7,003 nucleotides of DNA from Candidatus Eiseniibacteriota bacterium (GTDB lineage: Bacteria; Eisenbacteria; RBG-16-71-46), in NCBI GenBank assembly GCA_005893365.1, contig VBPB01000157.1:1-7003 (forward strand), in the 5' to 3' direction. Positions 1 through 6,758 of the stretch are shown here, in pieces (within the stretch, counting starts at the first letter, position 1; the number at the start of each line of letters is the position of its first letter). The position numbers and the translations under genes were made by a program. The notes under the pieces were generated by a model. The model was given only the letters and a program-made list of their open reading frames with translations. It had not been told where the DNA came from and searched no databases.

Positions 1-334
1 AGAAGCCGTGGAGCGCCTGGTAGCGATGGCGCTGGGTCAGGTGTTCGAGCGCCTGGAACATCTCGCGGTTGTAGCGGGTGAGCGACTCGGCCTCGCTGGT
101 GGCGGCGGCCGGGGGCGGAAAGTGCACGCGGACGCGGTGGACGCGCACGCCCTCTTCCTCGCCGGTGGTGATGCTCTCGTCGAGCGGGAGCGGGACGGGG
201 TGCTTGGTCATCACCGCGACCTCGACCGTGAGGCCGGCCGCGGCCAGGAGTCGGACGACGCGATGGGCCGATTGGCCGACGCCGCCGACCTGGGGCGGAT
301 ACTGCCCGGTGACGATGCAGGTGGAGAGCGTCAT
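1..334 (-). CDS. GT4-type glycosyltransferase, N-terminal part (runs off left edge)
   Basis: An open frame begins at the ATG at 334-332 and stays open for 111 codons to the window edge, so the C-terminal two thirds or more is missing. The protein starts MTLSTCIVTGQYPPQVGGVG and continues with a helix (SAHRVVRLLAAAGL) and a second strand (TVEVAVMTK). In the GT-B/GT4 family, the strand, YPP, GGVG loop, helix and second strand form the first Rossmann unit of the acceptor-binding domain. The start overlaps the stop of the preceding glycosyltransferase as ATGA (331-334). Only a weak purine-rich stretch lies upstream (GGAAAGG about 10 bases before the ATG), so translation probably depends on coupling. 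The product is probably a cytoplasmic or membrane-associated sugar transferase acting in the same pathway as its neighbour. Donor, acceptor and the catalytic C-terminal domain cannot be judged here. The family call is fairly secure, the exact role unknown. Confidence 0.85.
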   Translation of the reverse strand, partial: MTLSTCIVTGQYPPQVGGVGQSAHRVVRLLAAAGLTVEVAVMTKHPVPLPLDESITTGEEEGVRVHRVRVHFPPPAAATSEAESLTRYNREMFQALEHLTQRHRYQALHGF

Positions 335-1617
335 GGCAGGAGCGCCTTTCCGCTCGCGCCCGTGGTCCGCACCCGGTTTCGGCGCAGGTCGTCGCCCAGC
401 GCCGTCACCCGCGCGGCGTTTCCCGCCCAGGTGCGCTCGCGCCGCACCCACTCCCGGCCGTTGCGCGCCAGGCGCTCGCGCAGCGCGGGGTCCTCGATCA
501 GCCGCTCGATCGCCGACTCCAGTCGCACCGCATCCCCGGGTGGCACCAGCAGGGCGGTTTCTTCGTGGCGCAACAGCTCGGCGTTCTGTCCCGCCGCGCC
601 CGCCACCACCGCGCGCCCGGCGGCCAGATACTCGAACACCTTGATGGGCGAGAAGTAGAAGCCCTCCTGGTCGCGATACGGCGCCGCCGTGACGTCCATC
701 GGGGCCAGCCAGGCCGGCACGTCGTCGTAAGCGATGGCGCCGCTGAACGTGACCGCGCCCGACACGCCGAGGCGGTCGACCTGGCACTCGAGGGTCTCGC
801 GGAGCGGGCCGTCGCCGACGATCAGCAGGTGGGTCGCGGGACGGCGTCGATGGATCGATGCGAACGCCTCGATCAAGGCCTCGACGCCGTGCCACGGCTT
901 GAGCGAGCCGAGGAAGCCGATCACGGCCGCGCCCTTCAGCCGCCGCCTCGCCTCGATCGGCAGGCGCTCGAGCCGCGCAGGGTCTTCGAACCGGTCGGGA
1001 TCGACCCCGTTCGGCATCACGTGCACGCGCTCCGGCGGGACGCCGGCCTCCAGGGCCAGATCGCGCAGCGCCCTGGACACCACGATCAGCGCGTCGGCGC
1101 TCGCCCATACCCGCCGCTCGCTGGAGCGCGCCAGCGCCTCGAGGCAGAGCCCGCGGCTCCGCCGCCGTTCCTCGGCGAGCGGCGCGTTCACCTCGAGCAG
1201 GTGCGGCACGCCCACCGCTCGCGCGATCGCCCCTCCCGCGTGACCGAACAGGCTGTAGCGCTCGTACACCAGATCGACCGGACCACCCTGCAGATGCTCC
1301 AGCACCCGCTGGGCGAACGGCCCCGAGTAGAGCAGGTTCCGCAGTTCCTGCCGGAGCGGGCTCGACAGGCCGGCGCGCTCCTCGGCGCGCCCGAGATCGG
1401 CGAGCGCCGCGGTGTGGGTGGGATCGGGCGGGACCTCGACGCAGGCGGCGCCGCCCAGGTCGGCCGGCGCCCCGCCCGGCTCCAGGGCCGGCGAGAAGAT
1501 CGTCACCTCGTGCCCGGAGGCGGCCAGCGCGCGGACCATCTCGCGCACGTGGATCGAGGCGCCCTTGGTGCCGTGGACCGGCACGCCGAAGTCGGTCGAG
1601 AGGTAGGCGATCCTCAT
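331..1617 (-). CDS. Glycosyltransferase family 4 (GT-B fold) protein, complete
   Basis: A 428-residue protein, the normal length for GT4. It likely transfers a sugar from a nucleotide-sugar donor to a glycan or lipid acceptor in the cytoplasm or at the inner membrane face. N-terminal acceptor domain: first strand MRIAYLSTDFGVPV, glycine loop GTKGASIHV (16-24), YERYSLFGHAGG (118-129) and EVNAPLAEE (142-150). C-terminal donor domain: NGVDPDRF (203-210), IGFLGSLKPWHG (233-244), LLIVGDGP (264-271), SPIKVFEYLAAGRAVVA (323-339). The second Glu of the EX7E motif is E329, but the first position is Tyr321, a variation that I believe occurs in GT4 subgroups with SPxKxxEY. The start is supported by GGAG (1624-1627) six bases upstream, by the exact fit of the first strand and by the lack of an upstream in-frame start codon near it. 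The stop overlaps the next gene as ATGA. Sugar specificity is unknown. There is no signal peptide or membrane segment. Confidence 0.93.
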   Translation of the reverse strand: MRIAYLSTDFGVPVHGTKGASIHVREMVRALAASGHEVTIFSPALEPGGAPADLGGAACVEVPPDPTHTAALADLGRAEERAGLSSPLRQELRNLLYSGPFAQRVLEHLQGGPVDLVYERYSLFGHAGGAIARAVGVPHLLEVNAPLAEERRRSRGLCLEALARSSERRVWASADALIVVSRALRDLALEAGVPPERVHVMPNGVDPDRFEDPARLERLPIEARRRLKGAAVIGFLGSLKPWHGVEALIEAFASIHRRRPATHLLIVGDGPLRETLECQVDRLGVSGAVTFSGAIAYDDVPAWLAPMDVTAAPYRDQEGFYFSPIKVFEYLAAGRAVVAGAAGQNAELLRHEETALLVPPGDAVRLESAIERLIEDPALRERLARNGREWVRRERTWAGNAARVTALGDDLRRNRVRTTGASGKALLP

Positions 1618-1646
1618 CCCGCGCTCCGCATCGCCTTGGGCCTCAT
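1614..1646 (-). other. Possible 10-codon coupling mini-ORF (MRPKAMRSAG)
   Basis: The gap between the kinase-like gene and the glycosyltransferase holds an ATG at 1646-1644, ten sense codons and a TGA at 1616-1614. Its ATG overlaps the kinase-like stop as ATGA and its TGA overlaps the glycosyltransferase start as ATGA. A strong Shine-Dalgarno match, GGAGGT at 1653-1658, sits six bases before its ATG and has no other obvious start to serve. Another in-frame ATG lies at codon 6. The sequence supports the geometry directly. That it is translated, or keeps ribosomes moving into the glycosyltransferase, is inference. It may instead be an accidental leftover of a former overlap. No peptide function is suggested. 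Confidence 0.35.
1624..1627 (-). promoter_or_regulatory. Ribosome binding site for the complete glycosyltransferase
   Basis: GGAG on the coding strand, six bases before the ATG at 1617. It lies inside the mini-ORF (Arg7-Ser8 codons). It is modest in strength but well placed and supports the chosen start. Confidence 0.55.
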
Positions 1647-3007
1647 GCGAGCACCTCCATCCACCGTTCGACCCAGGCTTCGCCGTGGGCGCGGAGCCGC
1701 TCCACCGCGGCCACGTTCAGGTGTTGGCGCACCGAGCACATCTTGCTGGCGAGGAAGGCGAGCACGTGCCAGGCGAGGCGGCGCGAGTCGAGGGGCCACG
1801 GCGTGAGCGCCGAGTAGCTCTCGAGGAAGAGGGCCGCGCTCCGGCGCAGCGGCTCGGGGTCGAGACCGCCGGTGATGGCGAGGAACTCGATCGAGGCGAT
1901 CCACTCGGCGACGTCCGCCAGGGGATCCCCGCAGGCCATGGCGTCGAAATCGACCAGGGTCGCGCAGTCTGCGCGCGCGAGCATCTGCTCCGCGCGGCAG
2001 GCGCCGTGCACGGGAACCCGCGGCGCACCGCCGGCCGTCGCCGGGCGCGCCGCCTCGAGCCTCGCGCGGATCGCCGCCGCCAGGCGGGGATGCTCCGGCA
2101 CTCCCGCTCCCTCGCGCGCCAGGTCGGCGGCCGACACCTCCAGGATGTCGCCCTCCGACGGCGCCGGCGGCAGCCCGTCGATCCGCGACCGGTGGAGCGC
2201 GGCGACGGCCTCGGCGGCGAGCCGGACCTTCGCCTCCCACGACGGATCGCCGAGGGAATCCAGGAGCGGCGAGCCGCCCCAGTCCTCGACCCACACGGTG
2301 TGGAGATCTTCCAGGTGGCCGAGCGGGCGCGGCAGGTCGAACCGGCTCCCTTGCGCGTCGAGCTGGGCGCGCACCGAGCGCCAGGCCTGGTAGTGCCGCC
2401 CGCTCTCTCCCGCGGGATAGGTCTTGGCATAGAACGAGAGGGCGGGCTTGCCCTGAGGCGCGCCGGCGCGCAGCTTGAGCACGCAGCGCTTGCCGGGCAT
2501 GTACTTGATGGGCTCGAGCATCACGGGTGATCGCCACGTCCCGGCGCCGAAGCGTCGCTCGAGCTCGCCGGCGATCCGCTCCGGATCGGCGGCGCGGGCG
2601 AGGTGCGGGAGCTTTCGGTCGTAGGGAAAGAGCGCGACCGAGACCAGGAGGTCGTCCCAGAAGGCGAGCGGGGGAACCGAGGCCAGCGGCGCCGGGTGCG
2701 GGCGCACCCCGTTCACCGAGCCGATCGCGTTGTCGTAGCGTTGGCGTCCGATCTCGGGGGTGAAGGCGCGCAGGTAGATCCATTGCTCGAACGGCGGCGA
2801 ACCGGGGGCGTCGCAGGCGGTCCGGTAGAGGACGCCCAAGTGGCGGCCGGGCCGGTAGTAGGTCTTCTCGAGCACGCACCGGCTCACGCTGACCGAGGCC
2901 GGCGCCCCCGTAGCGTGGAGATGGTCCGCGATCCTCGCCGCCATTCGCCCGGCGTCGAGCACCTCGCCGAGCGCCGGGATGCCGGCGTCATAGGGCCAAT
3001 CAGTCAT
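1643..3007 (-). CDS. APH/choline-kinase-fold phosphotransferase-like protein with altered catalytic loop
   Basis: A 454-residue protein of the aminoglycoside phosphotransferase/choline kinase fold. Family marks: strand motif IKYMPGKRCVLKLR (167-180), candidate ATP-site Lys in FYAKTYP (K195), HGACRAEQ (334-341), metal-binding VDFD (D353, D355), then GDPLADVAEW (360-369). The Brenner loop HGDxxxxN is HGACRAEQ here: the catalytic Asp is Ala336 and the metal-ligand Asn is Gln341. The first 130 residues contain a second N-lobe-like copy (YYRPGRHLGVLYR at 50-62, WIYLRAF with Arg80 at the Lys position). It is therefore longer than a simple APH domain, which usually has about 300 residues. I chose the ATG at 3007-3005 because GAGGAG (3016-3021) is eight bases upstream and it makes the operon's usual ATGA overlap. 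The ATG two codons earlier (3013) would have only a two-base spacer. It is soluble, without a signal peptide. It may be a pseudokinase, a binding subunit or an atypical kinase. Nothing suggests it confers aminoglycoside resistance. Confidence 0.88.
   Translation of the reverse strand: MTDWPYDAGIPALGEVLDAGRMAARIADHLHATGAPASVSVSRCVLEKTYYRPGRHLGVLYRTACDAPGSPPFEQWIYLRAFTPEIGRQRYDNAIGSVNGVRPHPAPLASVPPLAFWDDLLVSVALFPYDRKLPHLARAADPERIAGELERRFGAGTWRSPVMLEPIKYMPGKRCVLKLRAGAPQGKPALSFYAKTYPAGESGRHYQAWRSVRAQLDAQGSRFDLPRPLGHLEDLHTVWVEDWGGSPLLDSLGDPSWEAKVRLAAEAVAALHRSRIDGLPPAPSEGDILEVSAADLAREGAGVPEHPRLAAAIRARLEAARPATAGGAPRVPVHGACRAEQMLARADCATLVDFDAMACGDPLADVAEWIASIEFLAITGGLDPEPLRRSAALFLESYSALTPWPLDSRRLAWHVLAFLASKMCSVRQHLNVAAVERLRAHGEAWVERWMEVLA
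1653..1658 (-). promoter_or_regulatory. Strong Shine-Dalgarno at the end of the kinase-like gene
   Basis: GGAGGT on the coding strand, within the last codons (Met-Glu-Val) of the kinase-like gene. It lies six bases from the ATG of the 10-codon mini-ORF and 35 bases from the glycosyltransferase ATG, too far to serve the latter directly. It therefore points at the mini-ORF or is coincidental. Confidence 0.5.
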
Positions 3008-4884
3008 CGGCATCGCTCCTCGCCAGACGCGGCCGCCGCGGCGGGCGGGCAGGTCTCGGGGTGCGCGCGCTCGCTGTCGTGCACCTGCACCAGGGTCCGG
3101 TACCAGGGGCTTTGGCGCATCGCCTCGGCCGGGGTGCCAAACGCGGCGACCCGGCCGCGGTCCAGCACCAGCACCTTGTCGGCGCCGGCGACGGTGGTCA
3201 GCCGGTGCGCCACCACGATGCTGGTGCGGCCGCGGGTGAGCTCGTCGAGCGCCCGCTGCACGCGGGACGCAGTGCGGGGATCCAGCGCCGTCGCCGGCTC
3301 GTCGAGGACCACCACCGGCGCATCGCGCACGATCGCGCGCGCGATGTTCAACCGCTGGCGCTCGCCGCCCGAGAGGTTGTCGCCGCCTTCCGCGATCTTG
3401 GCGTCGTAGCCGGACGGCTGGCGGGTGATGAAGGCGTCGGCCTGGGCGAGCCGGGCGGCGCGCACGATCTCCTCCTCGGTCGCGTCCGGCTTTCCAAACG
3501 CGATGTTGTCACGCACCGATCGCTCGAACAGACTCGCCCCCTGGAACACCACGCCGATGTGGCGGCGGAGCGAGGCGAGCTTGACCGCGCGCAGGTCGTG
3601 GCCGTCGATCGTGATGCGCCCCGCCTCGGGATCGTGGAAGCGCAGCAGCAGGGCGACCAGCGTCGACTTGCCCGCGCCGTTGGGCCCCACCAGCGCCACC
3701 CGCTCGCCCGGCTCCAGGGTGAAGGTGACGTCGTCGAGCGCAAGGGTATCGGGACGGTAGCGGAACCGGACGCCCTCGAAGACGATGCGTCCGGCCGGAC
3801 GCGGCAGGTCGACGGCGTCGGGGGCGTCCTCCATGACCAGCTCGCATTCGGCCAGGTCGGCGAGCCGTTCGCCTGAGGCCTGGGCGCTGGCGATGTCGAG
3901 CACCATCTCGGCGATCTTGTCCACCGGCTTGTAGAGGTTCTTCAGGTAGACGGCGAACAGCACCAGGGTGCCGGGAAGGATCGCGCCCGAGAGCGCGAGC
4001 CGGCCTCCCACGTAGACCACGGCACAGGTCCCGAGCGCGATCAACAGGTCGCTGGTGCGCTTGAACACCTTGGAGAGCCGCATCGCCGCGAGGCTGAACT
4101 CGAGGCTCGCGCGGGTCTCGGCTCGGAACCGCTCCTCCTCGAGATCCTGGCGGCCGTAGGCCTGGATCAAAGCCATGGTCGTGACGTTCTCCAACACCGC
4201 GTTCGCGACGTCGCTCTCCTTGGCGCGCTTCCGCCGGGCCGCGGCTTTGACGCCCTCGCCGGTGGTGCGGTTGAACGCGTAGAGCGCCGGCAGCATCGCG
4301 AAGCTGACCAGGGCCAGCCGCCACTCGAGCGCCAGCATGAGCGCGGCGTGCGAGGCCAGGGTGAGCAGTCGGTACAGCATGAGATCCGGAACCTCGATCA
4401 TCAGCACCCTGAGGTCGCCCACGTCGGAGGCCATGCGGTAGACCAGATCGCCGGTGGCGGCGCGGCCGTGGAAGGCCATCGAGAGCCGCTGGAGGTGTGC
4501 GAAGATCCGGTTCCGGACGTCGCGCGACAGCTTCTCGCCGACGGTGAGGAGCCCGACTTTGTGGAGGTACCCCGCCAGGCTGTCCGACATGCGCACCAGG
4601 ACGAAGGCCGCGACCAGGACCCCGAGCAGCGCGATCCGGTCGGAGCCCGCGACCCGCTCGAGGAAGCGGACCCGTGCGGGAAGCGGCGCGCCGAGCACGA
4701 CGTGATCGAGGATCAACTTGAGTGGCCAGGGGGAGAGCAGCGCGAACACGACCGTGAGCGAGAGGCCGAGGTAGGCGATCGCGATGCCGCGCAGGTGGTC
4801 GCGGTAGTGGCGGCCGAACACCCGGTAGACTCGCGTCACCGAGGGCCAGCGGATGCCGGCCGAACCCTGGTGGGGCCCGCTCAT
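3004..4884 (-). CDS. ABC exporter half transporter (membrane domain fused to ATPase), second of pair
   Basis: A 626-residue fused transporter of the MsbA/lipid-polysaccharide-multidrug exporter type. After an N-terminal elbow helix (VTRVYRVFGRHYR, 16-28) come six predicted membrane spans near 33-52, 83-97, 169-186, 189-206, 279-296 and 300-315. The ATPase domain (from about 365) is complete: Walker A GPNGAGKST (400-408, K406), Q-loop Gln448, signature LSGGE (504-508), Walker B VVVLDEP (524-530, catalytic E529), D-loop ALD (533-535) and switch His560. It should hydrolyse ATP and move a substrate across the inner membrane. It is a close paralogue of the gene just upstream and overlaps it by ATGA (4881-4884), so a heterodimer is likely although homodimers are possible. 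The upstream ribosome site is weak (GGGGG, six bases from ATG), consistent with coupling. A tail of about 26 residues, rich in Ala and Pro with two Cys, follows the ATPase; its GAG GAG codons supply the next gene's Shine-Dalgarno. Substrate is unknown. Confidence 0.95.
   Translation of the reverse strand: MSGPHQGSAGIRWPSVTRVYRVFGRHYRDHLRGIAIAYLGLSLTVVFALLSPWPLKLILDHVVLGAPLPARVRFLERVAGSDRIALLGVLVAAFVLVRMSDSLAGYLHKVGLLTVGEKLSRDVRNRIFAHLQRLSMAFHGRAATGDLVYRMASDVGDLRVLMIEVPDLMLYRLLTLASHAALMLALEWRLALVSFAMLPALYAFNRTTGEGVKAAARRKRAKESDVANAVLENVTTMALIQAYGRQDLEEERFRAETRASLEFSLAAMRLSKVFKRTSDLLIALGTCAVVYVGGRLALSGAILPGTLVLFAVYLKNLYKPVDKIAEMVLDIASAQASGERLADLAECELVMEDAPDAVDLPRPAGRIVFEGVRFRYRPDTLALDDVTFTLEPGERVALVGPNGAGKSTLVALLLRFHDPEAGRITIDGHDLRAVKLASLRRHIGVVFQGASLFERSVRDNIAFGKPDATEEEIVRAARLAQADAFITRQPSGYDAKIAEGGDNLSGGERQRLNIARAIVRDAPVVVLDEPATALDPRTASRVQRALDELTRGRTSIVVAHRLTTVAGADKVLVLDRGRVAAFGTPAEAMRQSPWYRTLVQVHDSERAHPETCPPAAAAASGEERCR
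3016..3021 (-). promoter_or_regulatory. Ribosome binding site that decides the start of the kinase-like gene
   Basis: GAGGAG on the coding strand, formed by the two Glu codons near the end of the second ABC gene. It is eight bases from the ATG at 3007 but only two bases from the ATG at 3013. The first spacing is favourable and the second too short, so the start is set at 3007, which also restores the ATGA overlap seen at the other junctions. Confidence 0.7.
4691..4728 (-). repeat. Paralogous segment in second ABC gene, matched at 6571-6608
   Basis: These 38 bases match 6571-6608 with three mismatches by direct comparison. They encode the shared WPLKLILDHVVLG region of the membrane domain. 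This is a trace of gene duplication, or of conversion between the tandem transporter genes, and not a mobile repeat. Confidence 0.7.
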
Positions 4885-6758
4885 GGCCGACCCCCGTCCG
4901 CGTGCGCGGCGGCCACGCTGAGGCTCGCGACCCCGTTGCGCTCCGGGGGCACTCCGCGGTCGAGCCCGCAGAACTCGCGATAGGTGTGGCTCCGGGCGAG
5001 CAGCTCGGCGTGGGTTCCCTGGCCGGTGATGGCGCCGCCTTCGAGCAGCAGGATCCGGTCGGCGTGGGCCAGCGTCGCCATGCGATGCGCGATGATGAAC
5101 GTGGTGCGGCCGCGGGTGAGCCGCATCAGCGCGGCGCGGATGGCGGACTCGGCGTCGGCGTCGAGGGAGGCCGACGGCTCGTCGAGGATCACGATCGGCG
5201 TACGGCGCAGCATCGCCCGGGCGATGTGGATGCGCTGGCGTTCGCCCCCCGAGAGGTCGTCGCCCGCCTCCGCGAGCACCGCGTCGTAAGCGTTCGGCAT
5301 GCGGAGGACGAACTCGTGAGCCTCCGCCTCCCGGGCCGCCGCCTCGATCTCCGCGCGAGTCGCGCCGCGCCGGCCGAAGCCGATGTTGTCGGCGACGCTG
5401 CGCCGCAACAGCCTGGCGCTCTGGAGCACCACCGTGATCTGCTCGCGCAGGCTGGCGCGGGTGTAGCGCCGCACGTCGACCCCGTCCACCAGGATCGCGC
5501 CCCGCTGGGGATCGTAGAAACGCAGGAGCAGCGAGATCAACGTCGACTTGCCCGCGCCGCTGGTCCCCACGATCGCGACGGTCTCTCCCGGAAGCGCGAC
5601 GAAGCTGGCGTTCTTGAGCGCCGGCTCCCCGCGCCCATAGCTGAAGCTCACGTCACGGAATTCGATCCGGCCCTGGAGCGGCAGCGCGGCGACCGCGTCG
5701 GGCGCGTCCTCGGCGACCATGTCGCTCTCGACCAGCTCGACCAGGCGCTCGCCGCACACCTGGGAGCGCGCGAGCCCCATGAACAGCGTGCTGAACTTGT
5801 CGAACGAGCCGTAGAAGTTCTGGATGTACGCCAGGAACAGCACCAGCGTGCCGGGCAGGATCTCGCCCGCGAAGGCGCGCCGCCCGCCCACGAACAGCAC
5901 GCCCGCGGTGCTCGACGCGACCAGGAGATCGACCAGGCGCCCGAAGGTGCGGTGCACCCGCACCGCGCGCAGCTGAGCCTCGAGGCTCTGGCGGCTGCCC
6001 GCCGCGAGGCGGCGCTGCTCGGTCTGCTCCTGGCCGTAGGCCTGGATGACCTCGATGTTGCGCAGGTTCTCGCTCACGATCGAGGCGACCTCCCCCTCGC
6101 GCAACCGGGCCTCCCGCGTGGCCCCGCGCATGCCTTCGCCGAAGCCGCGGACGAGCAGGTAGATGAGCGGCAGCGCGGCGAGCGCGATGAGGCCGAGGCG
6201 CCAGTCCAACACCAGCATCAGTCCGCCGTAGAGGACCATCGAGAAGACCCGCATCGTGAAATCCTGCGGGAAATCGATCAGCAGGTTCTTCATCGCCTTG
6301 GTGTCCGACGTGAGCCGATACACCAGGTCTCCCGAGCGCGCGCTGTCGTGGAAGGAGAGCGAGAGGCGCTGGAGATGCGCGAAGACGCGGTCGCGGATGT
6401 CCGCGGTGATGCGATCGCCGGTTCCCGAGACCCAGAACTTGTTGATGTAGGAGAACAGCGCCGCCAGCGCCGCCACCACGACGATCGAGAGCGAGAGGAC
6501 GAGCAGGAGCAGCAGGCGATCGCCGCCCACCCACGCGGCCAGGAACTGGAAGCGGTGCGGGAGATGCCGGCCGAGCACCACGTGATCGAGGATCAGCTTG
6601 AGCGGCCACGGCACCATCGCTTCCATCGCGACGGTGCCCAGCAAGGCGAGTCCGGCTCCGAGCAGCACGCGGGTGTAGGGCCGGTAGTGACGGCCGAAGA
6701 CGCGGTAGACCCGCCACAGGCCGGGGAGGCGGAGGCGCTCCTCGTCGCGCCGGCTCAT
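4881..6758 (-). CDS. ABC exporter half transporter (membrane domain fused to ATPase), first of pair
   Basis: A 625-residue type IV (exporter-fold) ABC half transporter. The N-terminal elbow LWRVYRVFGRHYR (14-26) precedes six predicted membrane spans near 31-50, 82-105, 166-184, 187-206, 274-292 and 299-314. The conserved WPLKLILDHVVLG (51-63) lies in the first external region and matches the neighbour exactly. ATPase domain from about 363: Walker A GTSGAGKST (398-406, K404), Q-loop Gln446, signature LSGGE (502-506), Walker B IVILDEP (522-528, E527), D-loop SLD (531-533), switch His558. All catalytic residues are present, so if it pairs with its neighbour both ATP sites should be consensus, unlike many heterodimeric exporters with one degenerate site. 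The start has AGGAGGT at 6762-6768 and an ATGA overlap with the upstream frame (6755-6758). Family homology covers lipid A, polysaccharide, peptide and drug export. With two glycosyltransferases in the operon, a glycosylated lipid or glycan is the best guess, but unproven. Confidence 0.95.
   Translation of the reverse strand: MSRRDEERLRLPGLWRVYRVFGRHYRPYTRVLLGAGLALLGTVAMEAMVPWPLKLILDHVVLGRHLPHRFQFLAAWVGGDRLLLLLVLSLSIVVVAALAALFSYINKFWVSGTGDRITADIRDRVFAHLQRLSLSFHDSARSGDLVYRLTSDTKAMKNLLIDFPQDFTMRVFSMVLYGGLMLVLDWRLGLIALAALPLIYLLVRGFGEGMRGATREARLREGEVASIVSENLRNIEVIQAYGQEQTEQRRLAAGSRQSLEAQLRAVRVHRTFGRLVDLLVASSTAGVLFVGGRRAFAGEILPGTLVLFLAYIQNFYGSFDKFSTLFMGLARSQVCGERLVELVESDMVAEDAPDAVAALPLQGRIEFRDVSFSYGRGEPALKNASFVALPGETVAIVGTSGAGKSTLISLLLRFYDPQRGAILVDGVDVRRYTRASLREQITVVLQSARLLRRSVADNIGFGRRGATRAEIEAAAREAEAHEFVLRMPNAYDAVLAEAGDDLSGGERQRIHIARAMLRRTPIVILDEPSASLDADAESAIRAALMRLTRGRTTFIIAHRMATLAHADRILLLEGGAITGQGTHAELLARSHTYREFCGLDRGVPPERNGVASLSVAAAHADGGRP
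6571..6608 (-). repeat. Paralogous segment in first ABC gene, matched at 4691-4728
   Basis: Partner copy of the segment at 4691-4728, same orientation, 1880 bases apart. All three differences fall at synonymous positions, because the encoded residues are the same in both proteins. Confidence 0.7.

Noticed and set aside
1618..1642. A promoter or terminator in the only gap between genes.
   Set aside because: The gap is 25 bases, has no -10/-35-like elements and no hairpin followed by T residues, and is occupied by the mini-ORF.
565..1806. A 413-codon open frame on the plus strand.
   Set aside because: It is opposite the GT4 gene and spans the junction to the kinase-like gene. It has no recognisable motif and an arginine/histidine-rich composition, so it is a GC-driven shadow.
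1614..2879. A 421-codon minus-strand frame through the kinase-like gene, ending with the mini-ORF residues.
   Set aside because: The frame overlaps the APH-fold gene, which has clear motifs. Its own product is Arg/Pro/Ala low complexity. Only its last ten codons are of interest, as the mini-ORF with its own ribosome site.
1643..3007. Aminoglycoside resistance gene.
   Set aside because: The fold is shared, but the catalytic Asp is missing, the length and N-lobe duplication differ from resistance enzymes, and the operon is about sugar transfer and export.
3005..3013. The ATG at 3013 as start of the kinase-like gene, adding two residues.
   Set aside because: The Shine-Dalgarno GAGGAG would be only two bases away, against eight for the ATG at 3007, which also gives the ATGA overlap. 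The difference is two residues and does not affect function.
3004..4884. Calling either half transporter msbA, lipid A flippase.
   Set aside because: Motifs identify only the broad exporter family. Two tandem paralogues among glycosyltransferases are unlike the usual single msbA, and no lipid A genes are visible.
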